A stretch of DNA of 64,000 bases from Pokkaliibacter sp. MBI-7 (lineage in GTDB: Bacteria; Pseudomonadota; Gammaproteobacteria; Pseudomonadales; Balneatricaceae). Below the pieces are notes generated by a model. The model had not been told where the DNA came from. It saw nothing but the letters and a program-made list of their open reading frames with translations, and ran no database searches. Below, piece by piece: positions 41,747 through 51,603 of this stretch. The stretch is taken from NCBI RefSeq assembly GCF_029846635.1, contig NZ_JARVTG010000001.1:1394501-1458500 (forward strand). The letters run 5' to 3'. Position 1 is the first letter of the stretch. The number at the start of each line of letters is the position of its first letter. The position numbers were made by a program, and so were the translations under genes.

Positions 41747-43042
41747 TTACAGTGAGAATGGCTCGCGCAGAACGATGGTTTCATTGCGATCAGGCCCGGT
41801 AGAAATAATATCCACAGGCACGCCTACCAGCTCTTCCAGGCGGCGGATATAAGCCAGAGCGGCCTCAGGCAAGTCTTCCAGGCGTTTAACACCAACGGTG
41901 GACTCACTCCAGCCAGACATCTCCTCAAACACTGGAGTGACTGCGGCATACCCTTCACTATCAATAGGGTTGACTACGTCATTGCCCTGCGCATCACGAT
42001 AATGAGTGCAGATACGCACCACTTCCAGACCATCAAGCACATCAAGCTTGGTCAGACACAAGCCACTGATGGAGTTAATTTGCACAGACTGACGCAACAG
42101 CACGGAGTCAAACCAGCCGCAACGACGAGCACGACCAGTGGTAGCACCAAACTCGTGGCCTTTCTGCGCAAGATGTGCGCCAACACTGTCAAACAGCTCG
42201 GTGGGGAAAGGACCGGAACCGACACGGGTCGTGTAGGCTTTGGTGATACCCAGTACGTAATCCAGATACAGAGGGCCAAAACCCGATCCGGTAGCGGTAC
42301 CACCAGCGGTAGTGTTAGAAGAAGTCACAAAGGGATAAGTACCGTGATCGATATCGAGCAGTGAGCCCTGAGCACCTTCAAACATGATGTTGGCGTCACC
42401 ACGACGATGATCATGCAGCTCAGTCGTCACGTCAGCTACCATCGGACGCAGCTCCTCGGCCATCCGCAGGCTGTCAGCGAGCATAGTATCAAAATCGATC
42501 GCGGCCACTTTGTAGTACTGAGTCAGTACAAAGTTGTGATACTCCAATACTTCTTTCAGCTTGGTGGCAAAACGCTCAGCATCCAGCATGTCGCCAACGC
42601 GCAGCCCGCGGCGAGCGACCTTGTCTTCGTAGGCTGGACCGATGCCGCGGCCGGTAGTACCAATCTTGTTATTGCCACGTGCAGCTTCACGAGCCACATC
42701 AAGTGCAACATGGTAAGGCAGAATCAGCGGGCAGGCCGGGCTAATGCGCAGACGCTCGCGAACTGGTACACCGCTGGTTTCCAGCTCTGCCATTTCCTTC
42801 AGCAGAGCCTCAGGAGAAAGCACTACCCCATTGGCGATATAACAGGTGACGTTGTCACGCAGGATCCCGGAGGGAATAAGGTGAAGCACGGTTTTTTTAC
42901 CGTCAATCACCAGAGTGTGGCCAGCGTTGTGACCGCCCTGAAAACGCACCACCGCAGCAGCCTGTTCAGTCAGCAAGTCAACAATCTTGCCCTTACCTTC
43001 GTCACCCCACTGGGTGCCCAGTACTACAACATTCTTACCCAT
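41747..43042 (-). CDS. purA: Adenylosuccinate synthetase
   Basis: GTP-dependent first step from IMP to AMP. 431 residues: VVVLGTQWGDEGKGKIVDLL, the P-loop-like start; QGGHNAGHTLVIDGKK; GTTGRGIGPAYEDKVARRG; and FEGAQGSLLDIDHGTYPFVT, all conserved. It follows hisZ by 33 bases, the Pseudomonas arrangement. Confidence 0.97.
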   Translation of the reverse strand: MGKNVVVLGTQWGDEGKGKIVDLLTEQAAAVVRFQGGHNAGHTLVIDGKKTVLHLIPSGILRDNVTCYIANGVVLSPEALLKEMAELETSGVPVRERLRISPACPLILPYHVALDVAREAARGNNKIGTTGRGIGPAYEDKVARRGLRVGDMLDAERFATKLKEVLEYHNFVLTQYYKVAAIDFDTMLADSLRMAEELRPMVADVTTELHDHRRGDANIMFEGAQGSLLDIDHGTYPFVTSSNTTAGGTATGSGFGPLYLDYVLGITKAYTTRVGSGPFPTELFDSVGAHLAQKGHEFGATTGRARRCGWFDSVLLRQSVQINSISGLCLTKLDVLDGLEVVRICTHYRDAQGNDVVNPIDSEGYAAVTPVFEEMSGWSESTVGVKRLEDLPEAALAYIRRLEELVGVPVDIISTGPDRNETIVLREPFSL

Positions 43043-43075
43043 AATTGTCAGGTCTCAATAATTCAGTTCGCGTAT

Positions 43076-44269
43076 TCAGTTCGCCAGCGACACAACCTGC
43101 CACTGCTCTCCATCCCATTGCAGCTGCCGGTCACAGCGCAGTTCTCGCGGATCATCGCTCATGCCTGGCAAGCCTGCCACGACCCGCTCCCCGCTCACGC
43201 GCAGTTCAGCAATACGCTCAGACAAAAGCGCATCCGGATTGGCAGGAGCATAGATCCCCTTGGGTAACTCGACTTCCACCTGGTCAGAGAGTGCAACCAA
43301 AACCATCAGGTCAGCACTAAATCCGGTAGCAGGCCTGGCTCGGCCAAAAACGCGGCCGATATCATCATAACGCCCCCCCTTTGCTACGGGCTGGCCGTAA
43401 CCGGGAACATAGGCGGTAAAAATTATCCCTGTATGGTAGTTATATCCACGAAGCTCGCTGAGATCGATATAGATATCCACCTCTGCGGAATATTGCTGAA
43501 CGGCCTCGACAATGTCACGCAGGTTTGCCAGTGCATTACGCACTCCAGCTGGAGCGTCAGCAAATAGCGCCTCAGCCTGCTGCAATACCGTGACGTCTCC
43601 ATTGAGGCGGGCCAAAGCCAGCAACCACTCTGCTGCCTGCTTGTCAGCAACCTGAGCAGCTACATAGCTACGCAATTCAGTCAAAGATTTACGTTGCAGA
43701 ATTTCGGTCAGGACCTCGGCCTGCTGTGCATCCAGCCCAGCATGACGAGCCAGTTGGCGGTAGATATTCACCTGATTCAAATCCAGTGTCACCGCCTGAC
43801 GTACACCAGTCGTCCGTAAGGTTTCCAGCATCAGCTGAATGACCTCAACATCCGAAGCAGCACCGTCGTGACCATATAGCTCCGCCCCAAGCTGCAGAGG
43901 ATTACGGGAAGCTTGCAGATACGCTGGACGGGTATGCAGAACAGGGCTGGCATAACATAAGCGCACGACGCCAGTGTTATGCAGGCAGTGGGCATCAATA
44001 CGCGCCACCTGAGGGGTAATATCTGCCCGCACTCCCATCATGCGACCCGTCAGCTGGTCCGTCACCTTGAAAGTTAACAACTCCAGATCATGCCCTGTGC
44101 CGGTCAGCAACGACTCAAGATATTCGATGAGTGGGGTCATGACCAGGTCATAGCCCCAGCCACGGTAAAGGTCCAGCAATTGGCGGCGAACACTTTCAAT
44201 GCGTTCAGCCTCGGGCGGCAGCACTTCTTTCACGCCATCTGGCAACAGCCAACGATCGGCAAGTGTCAT
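43076..44269 (-). CDS. hisZ: ATP phosphoribosyltransferase regulatory subunit
   Basis: HisRS-like protein that pairs with the short HisG to start histidine biosynthesis and allow feedback control. 397 residues with class II synthetase-like segments LDLYRGWGYDLVMTPLIEYL, RADITPQVARIDAH and LRGYNYHTGIIFTAYVPGYG, but without a tRNA anticodon-binding domain, which separates it from true HisRS. Start ATG 44269 has GGAG upstream; GTG 44272 is an alternative. Presence of hisZ predicts a short HisG elsewhere. Confidence 0.93.
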   Translation of the reverse strand: MTLADRWLLPDGVKEVLPPEAERIESVRRQLLDLYRGWGYDLVMTPLIEYLESLLTGTGHDLELLTFKVTDQLTGRMMGVRADITPQVARIDAHCLHNTGVVRLCYASPVLHTRPAYLQASRNPLQLGAELYGHDGAASDVEVIQLMLETLRTTGVRQAVTLDLNQVNIYRQLARHAGLDAQQAEVLTEILQRKSLTELRSYVAAQVADKQAAEWLLALARLNGDVTVLQQAEALFADAPAGVRNALANLRDIVEAVQQYSAEVDIYIDLSELRGYNYHTGIIFTAYVPGYGQPVAKGGRYDDIGRVFGRARPATGFSADLMVLVALSDQVEVELPKGIYAPANPDALLSERIAELRVSGERVVAGLPGMSDDPRELRCDRQLQWDGEQWQVVSLAN

Positions 44270-44293
44270 CACGGTCTCCGCAAGCCTTGGGCT

Positions 44294-44491
44294 CTAGTGA
44301 ATCAAGTAAAGCAGGCATACACCTGCCAGCATACTTCCCAGCCCCCACAGGCGTAGCGAAAGATCACTCATGTTAGTTAACTGAGTCATCATCTGCTTCC
44401 AGCCTCGCGGGTTAAGAAACGGAAGAATGCCTTCCAATACCAACAACAGACAGAAGGCCAGGGCCAGTGTCTGCCAAAAGTCGTTGTTCAT
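44294..44491 (-). CDS. DUF2065 (YjeT family) small membrane protein
   Basis: 65 residues with two hydrophobic segments (LALAFCLLLVLEGILPFL and LGSMLAGVCLLYLI) joined by NPRGWKQMMTQL, the DUF2065 signature. It sits between hflC and purA in many gammaproteobacteria (E. coli yjeT). The function is unknown. Here it leads the unit DUF2065-hisZ-purA, just past the hflKC terminator. Confidence 0.9.
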   Translation of the reverse strand: MNNDFWQTLALAFCLLLVLEGILPFLNPRGWKQMMTQLTNMSDLSLRLWGLGSMLAGVCLLYLIH

Positions 44492-44596
44492 GGCTTTTCT
44501 GGCAGTGCTCGGTGGTGTTCGAGATACGGGCTCAGCGTATTGCTGAACCTGCAGGCGTTACAGGAAGAGCTCCGAGCCATTCCATAACGCGCACGC

Positions 44597-44625
44597 AAAA
44601 AAAACCGGGCTTAAAAAAGCCCGGT
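44597..44625 (-). terminator. Intrinsic terminator of hflKC
   Basis: Arms ACCGGGCTT and AAGCCCGGT, loop of four bases; on the minus strand eight T follow (44604-44597). It lies 55 bases beyond the hflC stop. Confidence 0.88.
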
Positions 44626-44679
44626 GATCAATACTATCACGAATTGGAGCAGCGGGAATAACTCCAACTGCTAATTGCT

Positions 44680-45573
44680 CTATTTTTCACCTGAAGATGA
44701 CTTCGCACCGCTAGGATCGTTGAGGAAACGGAAGAAATCACTGTCAGGCTGAATAACCATCAGATCACCTTCTTTACCCAGCGAGTTCTTGTACGCAGTC
44801 AGGCTGCGGTAGAAAGAATAGAACTGTGGATCCTGCTGATACGCTCTTGAGTAGATAGAAGCCGCCTGCGCGTCTCCTTCACCTCGAATACGCTCAGAAT
44901 CACGATAAGCGTTCGCCTTGATTATCGTGCGCTGACGATCAGCATCAGCCTTGATACCCTCAGCCAACTCTTTACCACGTGAGCGCAACTCACGTGCTTC
45001 ACGCTCGCGCTCTGTGCGCATACGCTCATAAACGGACTGACTAACTTCAGGAGGCAAGTCGATTTTCTTGATACGAATATCACGAACCCGGATACCGAGC
45101 TCAGCTTCGGTCGCCTGCGTAAGCTTTTCAGTCAGCTCACTCATCACCTCATCACGCTTACCTGAAACCACCTGGTTGAGAGTTCTGGAACCAAACTGGT
45201 TACGCAGTCCAGTATCTACCCGTGCTGCAAGTATTTTGGCTGCCTGAAACTCATCACCTGAGGTAGCAGTGTAGTACTTCTCGACATCCTGAATGTTCCA
45301 CTTCACAAAGGAGTCAACAATCAGCGCCTTCTTTTCCAGAGTCAGATAGCGTTGCGGCGTTGAATCCATGGTAAGCACACGGCTGTCAAAGACACGCACG
45401 TTATCGATAAACGGAATCTTGGCATGCAAGCCTGGTTTCACGTCAGCATTTACCACTTCACCAAAACGCAACACCACAGCACGCTCAGTTTCATTAATGA
45501 CATAGAGCGATTTCATTGCTGCGATAACAATGACCAGCACCAGAATGATGGTTGCAAAAGACTTGTTAGACAT
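44680..45573 (-). CDS. hflC: Protease modulator HflC
   Basis: SPFH/prohibitin protein that forms, with HflK, a large periplasm-facing cage around the FtsH protease. 297 residues: one N-terminal transmembrane helix (about 6-24), the SPFH domain (ERAVVLRFGEVV, IPFIDNVRVFDSRVLTMDS) and a coiled coil with REREARELRSRGKELAEGIK. Its start overlaps the hflK stop by one base. Confidence 0.96.
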   Translation of the reverse strand: MSNKSFATIILVLVIVIAAMKSLYVINETERAVVLRFGEVVNADVKPGLHAKIPFIDNVRVFDSRVLTMDSTPQRYLTLEKKALIVDSFVKWNIQDVEKYYTATSGDEFQAAKILAARVDTGLRNQFGSRTLNQVVSGKRDEVMSELTEKLTQATEAELGIRVRDIRIKKIDLPPEVSQSVYERMRTEREREARELRSRGKELAEGIKADADRQRTIIKANAYRDSERIRGEGDAQAASIYSRAYQQDPQFYSFYRSLTAYKNSLGKEGDLMVIQPDSDFFRFLNDPSGAKSSSGEK

Positions 45574-46775
45574 TATCGTCCCTCCCGTGTAGTGGTAGAG
45601 ACGGCCTGACGCTTACGCAGCTCATTCAATACTTCATCAGTCAACTGCTGGATGTCGCCATTACTCAGCGAAGAAGACTGCGCAGCCATCTTACGGGCAG
45701 CTTTGGCATCCTGACTGGCTTCGGTCAACTTATCCAGCGGCAAATACATCATGTTGTTAGAGCCTTTGCCGTCAACAATCACCTTGGTACTGTTGGCATA
45801 GACATTTTCGACCGTATCCAGGTACAAACGCTCACGAGTGACCTCTGGAGCTTTGTGATACTCACTCATCAGCTTCAGAAAGCGCTCTGCATCCCCTTGT
45901 GCCCGAGCCACCACCTCATCACGATAGGCATTGGCTTCTTCCAGCACACGCTGAGCAGCACCACGCGCTTCTGGCACAACGCCATTGGCATAGGTTTCGG
46001 CTTCATTCTTGACTCGCTGCTCATCTTCTCGCGCCTTGATGACATCGTCAAAGGCGGACTGAACCTGTTTGGGAGCCATCGCGTTTTCAATGTTGATACG
46101 ACTAACCTGTAAGCCAGTACCGTAGCGATTGACATACTCCTGCAAACGCTCCTGCACAGACGCTGCCAGGGTTTCACGCCCCTCGGTCAAAATGGAATGC
46201 ATTTCTGAGCTACCAACCACGTGGCGCAGAGCGCTCTCCGTTGCCTGCGACAGGCTGGCTTCCGGATCTCGCACATTCAGCACGAAGGCTTTGGGATCAG
46301 CGACCACATACTGCACAGACATGTTTACCTCAACGATATTCTCGTCTTCGGTTAGCATTTGCGCACCATGATCAAGTGAACGCACGCGCGTTACGTTAAC
46401 CTTGCGTACATCGTCTATCAGCGGAGGATTCCAGTGCAGACCAGGAGTGACAGTTTCACTGTACTTACCAAAGCGCAGCACCACACCACGTTCCTGTTGA
46501 TCAATGGTGTAGAACCCCATGGCAGCCCAGGCGATCGCAACCACTACAATCAACACCAGCAGCAAGACGCTATTGAAGCCACCGGAGGTACGCCCCCCCT
46601 GACCTCCGCCAGAGGACTTGCCACCAAAGATGCGATTCAGCTGATCCTGAACTTTACGCAGCACTTCGTCGAGATCAGGTGGCCCCTGATCTCCTTTGTT
46701 ACCACCGCCGCGATTACCGGAGCCCCAGGGATCCTGGGGGTTGTTGCCGTTACCTCCGGGCTCGTTCCAAGCCAT
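45573..46775 (-). CDS. hflK: Protease modulator HflK
   Basis: Partner of HflC in controlling FtsH. 400 residues: Gly/Asn-rich N-terminus (about 1-65), one transmembrane helix (about 70-92), SPFH domain (DQQERGVVLRFGKYSETVTP, GLHWNPPLIDD) and a C-terminal coiled coil. It lies 99 bases after hflX. Confidence 0.96.
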   Translation of the reverse strand: MAWNEPGGNGNNPQDPWGSGNRGGGNKGDQGPPDLDEVLRKVQDQLNRIFGGKSSGGGQGGRTSGGFNSVLLLVLIVVVAIAWAAMGFYTIDQQERGVVLRFGKYSETVTPGLHWNPPLIDDVRKVNVTRVRSLDHGAQMLTEDENIVEVNMSVQYVVADPKAFVLNVRDPEASLSQATESALRHVVGSSEMHSILTEGRETLAASVQERLQEYVNRYGTGLQVSRINIENAMAPKQVQSAFDDVIKAREDEQRVKNEAETYANGVVPEARGAAQRVLEEANAYRDEVVARAQGDAERFLKLMSEYHKAPEVTRERLYLDTVENVYANSTKVIVDGKGSNNMMYLPLDKLTEASQDAKAARKMAAQSSSLSNGDIQQLTDEVLNELRKRQAVSTTTREGR

Positions 46776-46874
46776 AGGGTTCTCCGTATTACCTTTTTGA
46801 TTTGTTCGAAAATCTATCCATGCACTAAATCATCACTTTAGTCATCGCTATGCAAAGTGACAATTTTGCAAGAA

Positions 46875-48221
46875 CTAAGGAACAACGAAGTCTAAGGAGG
46901 CCTCGAAGTCCTCGCAAGTTTCCTTGTGTTGCTTCCGCAAACCAAAGCGCTCTGGCTCTATATCACACCGCCTGAGCATTTGCAGGAAGTCGCTTAAGGG
47001 CAAACGCACTTGCAAAAGGTTATTCCCACTCTCATCCCAGAACTCGTCAAGCACGCAACCCTGAGCATAAAGTGCAGCACGCATGGCTCCTTCAGCTGGC
47101 TTAAGCGTCAACGTCTCCGCAAACAAATCATCGCCGAGACATTCCGCCACTGCCTGTTGCAGCAACTCCAGACCCTCACCGCGTTGCGCTGAAAGCCAGA
47201 CAGCGATGGGTCGGCCTTTACTGTTCCGGTCTATATGAGGCTCTACCCGCTCCATCAGATCAATCTTATTAAAGACCATCAGTGTTGGAATATCGGCAGC
47301 GTCAATTTCCTGCAACACCAGATTGACGGCCTCAAGATTGCGGTCGCGCTCCGCACTAGCCGCGTCAACCACATGCAAGAGCAAGCTGGCCTCAGAAGTC
47401 TCCTGCAGGGTAGCCTGAAAGGCATCCACCAACTTATGCGGCAAGTGACGTATAAAGCCAACGGTATCAGCCAGAATAATGGGACCAATATCTGGCATCT
47501 GCAGACGTCGCAACGTCGGATCCAGCGTGGCAAACAACTGATCGGCAGCATACACGCCAGCCATCGACAGACTGTTAAACAGCGTAGACTTGCCAGCGTT
47601 GGTATATCCAACCAATGAAACAGTGGGTATTTCGGCACGCAATCGCGCACGCCGCCCCTGATCACGCTGTTTGCGAACCTTATCCAGACGCTTATGTATG
47701 TATTTGATTCGCTCACGCAAAAGGCGTCGGTCCGTTTCCAGCTGAGTTTCCCCAGGGCCTCGCAAACCTATACCACCCTTCTGGCGTTCCAAGTGAGTCC
47801 AACCGCGCACCAAACGAGTAGACATATGCTCAAGCTGAGCCAGCTCCACTTGAAGCTTACCTTCATGAGTACGCGCACGCTGAGCAAAAATATCGAGTAT
47901 CAACCCCGTGCGATCCAGTACACGACACTGTAACGCATGCTCAAGATTACGCTCCTGAGCCGGGCTAAGTGCATGATTGAACAGCACCACTTCTGCCTCA
48001 AGAGCACGAACCGTGTCGCGAATCTCGTCGACTTTGCCTGAGCCAGCATAAAATTTGGGGTTGGGAGTGCTTCTTGAACCTGTCACCAGTGCCACAGGAA
48101 CGGCACCAGCAGATACAACAAGCTCTTGAAATTCGGCAGGATCTTCCCGTTCTGCATCATCATACATATCCAGGTGAACGAGAACGGCACGTTCACCTGT
48201 ATCAGGACGTTCAAAGAACAA
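46875..48221 (-). CDS. hflX: GTPase HflX, ribosome rescue/splitting factor
   Basis: GTPase that binds the 50S E-site region and splits stalled ribosomes in stress. 448 residues: N-terminal domain (ERAVLVHLDMY, FYAGSGKVDEIRDTVRALEA), GxGE segment GIGLRGPGETQLETDRRLLR, G1 VGYTNAGKSTLFNSL, G3 DTVGFIRHLPHKLVDAF and G4 FNKIDL. The start is TTG at 48221, six bases after GAGG; it matches the family N-terminus (MFFERPDTGERAV) and no ATG or GTG fits better. It follows hfq by 13 bases. Confidence 0.94.
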   Translation of the reverse strand: MFFERPDTGERAVLVHLDMYDDAEREDPAEFQELVVSAGAVPVALVTGSRSTPNPKFYAGSGKVDEIRDTVRALEAEVVLFNHALSPAQERNLEHALQCRVLDRTGLILDIFAQRARTHEGKLQVELAQLEHMSTRLVRGWTHLERQKGGIGLRGPGETQLETDRRLLRERIKYIHKRLDKVRKQRDQGRRARLRAEIPTVSLVGYTNAGKSTLFNSLSMAGVYAADQLFATLDPTLRRLQMPDIGPIILADTVGFIRHLPHKLVDAFQATLQETSEASLLLHVVDAASAERDRNLEAVNLVLQEIDAADIPTLMVFNKIDLMERVEPHIDRNSKGRPIAVWLSAQRGEGLELLQQAVAECLGDDLFAETLTLKPAEGAMRAALYAQGCVLDEFWDESGNNLLQVRLPLSDFLQMLRRCDIEPERFGLRKQHKETCEDFEASLDFVVP

Positions 48222-48234
48222 TCATCACCTCACA

Positions 48235-48474
48235 TCAACCGGCTGGGACTTCATCCACCCCCGGCAGTTTCACCGGGCGAGCCGGCACAACAGTGGAAAT
48301 AGCATGTTTATATACCATCTGACTGACAGTATTTTTCAGCAGGATAACGAACTGATCGAAAGACTCGATCTGCCCCTGCAGTTTGATGCCATTAACCAGG
48401 AAAATAGACACAGGCACGCGCTCTTTGCGCAGTACATTGAGGAAAGGGTCTTGTAAAGATTGCCCTTTTGACAT
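48235..48474 (-). CDS. hfq: RNA chaperone Hfq
   Basis: Sm-like hexamer that pairs small RNAs with mRNAs. 79 residues: MSKGQSLQDPFLNVLRKERV, the Sm1 segment VSIFLVNGIKLQGQIESFDQ and Sm2 YKHAISTVVPARP. The acidic C-terminal tail is short (about 10 residues) compared with E. coli, as in Pseudomonas. It lies 102 bases after miaA. Confidence 0.97.
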   Translation of the reverse strand: MSKGQSLQDPFLNVLRKERVPVSIFLVNGIKLQGQIESFDQFVILLKNTVSQMVYKHAISTVVPARPVKLPGVDEVPAG

Positions 48475-48576
48475 TCTGATGCTCCTTAGCAATTGGAGGT
48501 TGGCCGAGACGCCGACCATGATAAAGAATAGACGCGATTTCCTGCGCGCCTGAAGCTGGATTGCCTACTTATACAC

Positions 48577-49524
48577 TTAACTGAGACCAGACTCCAGCAA
48601 TTTCAAGGCACTATCCAGTGCCTGCGAGGAGGTGGAGTCAATCCAGTGTACATGTTCAAATCCTCGTAACCATGTTAGCTGACGCTTCGCCAATTGTCGC
48701 GTTGCAGCAATTCCTTTTTGCACAAAAACTGAATAGTCGTCTTCGCCATCGAGGTAACACCAGGCTTGCCGATAGCCCACACAGCGTATGGATGGCAACG
48801 CTGCGTGCAGGTCTGTACGTTGTTTCAAGGACTCCACTTCAGCGAGAAAACCTGCGCTAAGCATCTGCTCAAAACGTAACGCAATTCGCTGGTGCAACAC
48901 ACTGCGATCAGCAGGACTCCAGGCTATCTCAACCGTGCGGTACGGTAGAACCTGCTGCTCTTGCTCCTGCCAATGTTGACTTAGCGATTTGCCAGTCAAA
49001 AAGTACACTTCCAGGGCACGTTGCAGACGTTGAGGATCACTGGGACGTATGCGTGCTGCCGACTCAGGATCAACTTCTTGCAATCGCTGATGCAACTTCA
49101 CCCACCCGTGTTCCAGGGCTTCATTTTCCATCTGCTGCCGAAAAACCGGGTCTGCTGAAGGTAGATTAGCCATGCCCTGAAGCAGGATGTTGTAGTACAT
49201 CATCGTGCCGCCCACTAGCAGCGGAATACGCCCTCTGGCCACACTGGCAGCCATTAGCGCCAGTGCATCCTGACGGAAGTCGGCGGCTGAATACGCCTCA
49301 CTGGGATCACGAATATCGATAAGCTGATGGGGGTAACGGGCCAGTTCAGCCGCACTTGGCTTGGCTGTACCAATATCCATACCACGATAGATCAGTGCCG
49401 AATCGACACTAATAATGTCGCAAGGAAAGCGCTCAGCCAGCTCAAAAGCCAGGGCCGTTTTGCCTGCAGCAGTTGGCCCCATCAGTAAAATGGCTGGTGG
49501 AAGAACAGAAGACAAGGAGGTCAT
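48577..49524 (-). CDS. miaA: tRNA dimethylallyltransferase
   Basis: Adds the isopentenyl group to A37 of tRNAs reading UNN codons. 315 residues: P-loop LMGPTAAGKTALAFELA, DSALIYRGMDIGTAKPSAAE, and DIRDPSEAYSAADFRQDA, typical of MiaA. I take the ATG at 49524, which has AGGTG five bases upstream; a GTG at 49530 is in frame. It follows mutL by 89 bases. Confidence 0.96.
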   Translation of the reverse strand: MTSLSSVLPPAILLMGPTAAGKTALAFELAERFPCDIISVDSALIYRGMDIGTAKPSAAELARYPHQLIDIRDPSEAYSAADFRQDALALMAASVARGRIPLLVGGTMMYYNILLQGMANLPSADPVFRQQMENEALEHGWVKLHQRLQEVDPESAARIRPSDPQRLQRALEVYFLTGKSLSQHWQEQEQQVLPYRTVEIAWSPADRSVLHQRIALRFEQMLSAGFLAEVESLKQRTDLHAALPSIRCVGYRQAWCYLDGEDDYSVFVQKGIAATRQLAKRQLTWLRGFEHVHWIDSTSSQALDSALKLLESGLS

Positions 49525-49613
49525 GCACACCTGAGATCAGTTAACGCGAAAAGTGGAGAATGGTACTGCAATCCCCCTCATCAATTCAAAAGCCAGAGCA
49601 CGCGATCACTCTT

Positions 49614-51539
49614 TTACTGGCCACGCATAAATAAACGATCAAGATCCTTCAGGGTCAGTTGTGACCATGTAGGACGACCGTGATTGCACTGCCCACTGCG
49701 CTCGGTACGTTCCATATCACGCAGCAAACCGTTCATTTCCTCCAGCGTCAGCTGACGATTCGCACGAACCGCGCCGTGGCATGCCATAGTGCCCAACAAC
49801 TCGTTGATTTGCTCTCCCACTCTGGAGCTCTGACCAAATTCCTGCAGGTCTGCCAGTACATCACGCACGAGCTGCGGCACCTCAGCCTGACGCAACAGAG
49901 CTGGCACTTCACGAATAACCAGGTTTTCAGCCCCCATACGCTGCACACGAAAGCCCAGACGCTGAAAAGACTCTTCGTGCTCTTCTGCAACACTTGCCTC
50001 ACGCTCGCTGACGGCCATGGAAACCGGTACCAGCAATGGCTGAGACTTGATACCCTCGCCACTCCAAGCTGACTTCATCCGTTCATAGACAATCCGCTCA
50101 TGAGCCGCATGCATATCCACCACCACCAAGCCCTGTTGGTTCTGCGCCAGAATATAGATGCCATGCAACTGGGCTACAGCAAAACCCAGTGGAGGGACAT
50201 CAGCACTCGCAGCAGGCAAACCCTGCATTGCCATACTTTCTTGAGGAAAGACTTGCTTTGCCCCTGAAGCATATGTCGCCCCGAACCCTGACTCAGCTAT
50301 GGCTGTCGTCTGCCCATAAACCGTCGACTGTACATCCTGCGCTGGATGTAACCGCGCATATCCTGCCATCTGCTCCCGGATCTGCCCCACTCCGGGCGTG
50401 CTGCCGGCCGGTGGCAGATTCATCCACCCCTGCCCCTGAAACTCTCCCGCTTCTTTGCCCTGCGCCATCGTGACAGACGCCACAGGCAAGGGTTCGGCCG
50501 CATCTTGTGCCGTTTGTGGACGCACCTCAGCCAGCGCCCGATGCAAGCTGCTGAAAATAAAGTCATGCACTAACCGGCCATCTCGAAAGCGCACCTCATG
50601 CTTGGTCGGATGCACGTTCACATCAACAACAGCCGGATCCACATAGAGATACAACACAAACACCGGATGACGGCCGTTGTAGAGCACATCCTGATAAGCC
50701 TGACGAATGGCATGAGCAACAAGACGATCACGAATCACCCGACCATTAACGAAGAAATACTGCTGATCCTGCTGACTACGGGAAAAGGTAGGCAAACCAA
50801 CCCAGCCATGCAGACGCAGAGGACCGTTATTGATATCCACCACAACTGACTGCTGCAAAAAAGCACTACCACACAGCTGACCAATACGCTTCTCTCGCTC
50901 AAGCTCGGTACGCGCAGGACTGAGACTCAGACTGACCTTCTGGTTATGACGCAAGGTAAAGCCAACGTCGAAACGACTCAGGGCCAGACGCCGCACCACC
51001 TCTTCCAGATGGCCATATTCTGTTTTGTCAGTTCGCAGAAACTTACGTCGTGCCGGGGTATTGAAGAACAGATCACGCACTTCAACTGTCGTCCCCTGAG
51101 GATGAGCAGCAGGACTGACTTCTGTGGCCATGTCTCGCCCTTCCGCTATTACCTGAAATGCATGCTCTGCTCCCTCAGCACGGGATGTCAGCACCAGCCG
51201 CGACACAGAGCTGACACTGGCCAGCGCTTCACCTCGAAAACCCAGACTGGCGACAGCCTCCAGGTCCTCCAGAGTAAGAATCTTACTGGTAGCGTGACGG
51301 CTGAGCGCCAGAGGCAAATCATCCGCATGAATGCCGCTACCATTGTCACGTACTTGCAGCCGCTTGATACCGCCCTGCTCTACATCGATATCAATACGCG
51401 ACGCCCCTGCATCCAGGCTATTTTCCAGCAGTTCTTTGATGACAGAGGCCGGGCGCTCAACCACCTCACCCGCTGCGATCTGGTTAGCCAGTCGCGGGCT
51501 CAGACTGTGGATGCGTTTGCTGGTAGTGACTGTACTCAT
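49614..51539 (-). CDS. mutL: DNA mismatch repair protein MutL
   Basis: Links MutS mismatch recognition to strand removal. 641 residues: GHKL ATPase domain 1-330 (NQIAAGEVVERPASVIKELL, GFRGEALASVSSVSRL), a Pro/Gln/Ala-rich linker, and a C-terminal dimerisation domain. The C-terminal domain has DMHAAHERIVYE (from about residue 475), ACHGAVRAN and CNHGRPT, the endonuclease metal-site motifs. It should nick DNA itself, as in MutH-lacking species such as Pseudomonas. Confidence 0.96.
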   Translation of the reverse strand: MSTVTTSKRIHSLSPRLANQIAAGEVVERPASVIKELLENSLDAGASRIDIDVEQGGIKRLQVRDNGSGIHADDLPLALSRHATSKILTLEDLEAVASLGFRGEALASVSSVSRLVLTSRAEGAEHAFQVIAEGRDMATEVSPAAHPQGTTVEVRDLFFNTPARRKFLRTDKTEYGHLEEVVRRLALSRFDVGFTLRHNQKVSLSLSPARTELEREKRIGQLCGSAFLQQSVVVDINNGPLRLHGWVGLPTFSRSQQDQQYFFVNGRVIRDRLVAHAIRQAYQDVLYNGRHPVFVLYLYVDPAVVDVNVHPTKHEVRFRDGRLVHDFIFSSLHRALAEVRPQTAQDAAEPLPVASVTMAQGKEAGEFQGQGWMNLPPAGSTPGVGQIREQMAGYARLHPAQDVQSTVYGQTTAIAESGFGATYASGAKQVFPQESMAMQGLPAASADVPPLGFAVAQLHGIYILAQNQQGLVVVDMHAAHERIVYERMKSAWSGEGIKSQPLLVPVSMAVSEREASVAEEHEESFQRLGFRVQRMGAENLVIREVPALLRQAEVPQLVRDVLADLQEFGQSSRVGEQINELLGTMACHGAVRANRQLTLEEMNGLLRDMERTERSGQCNHGRPTWSQLTLKDLDRLFMRGQ

Positions 51540-51603
51540 AAACGTGATAACCGGACTGGGATGGATGACATCGTGCAGGAAAGAGCGGTGAGGCAGCTCT
51601 TTA

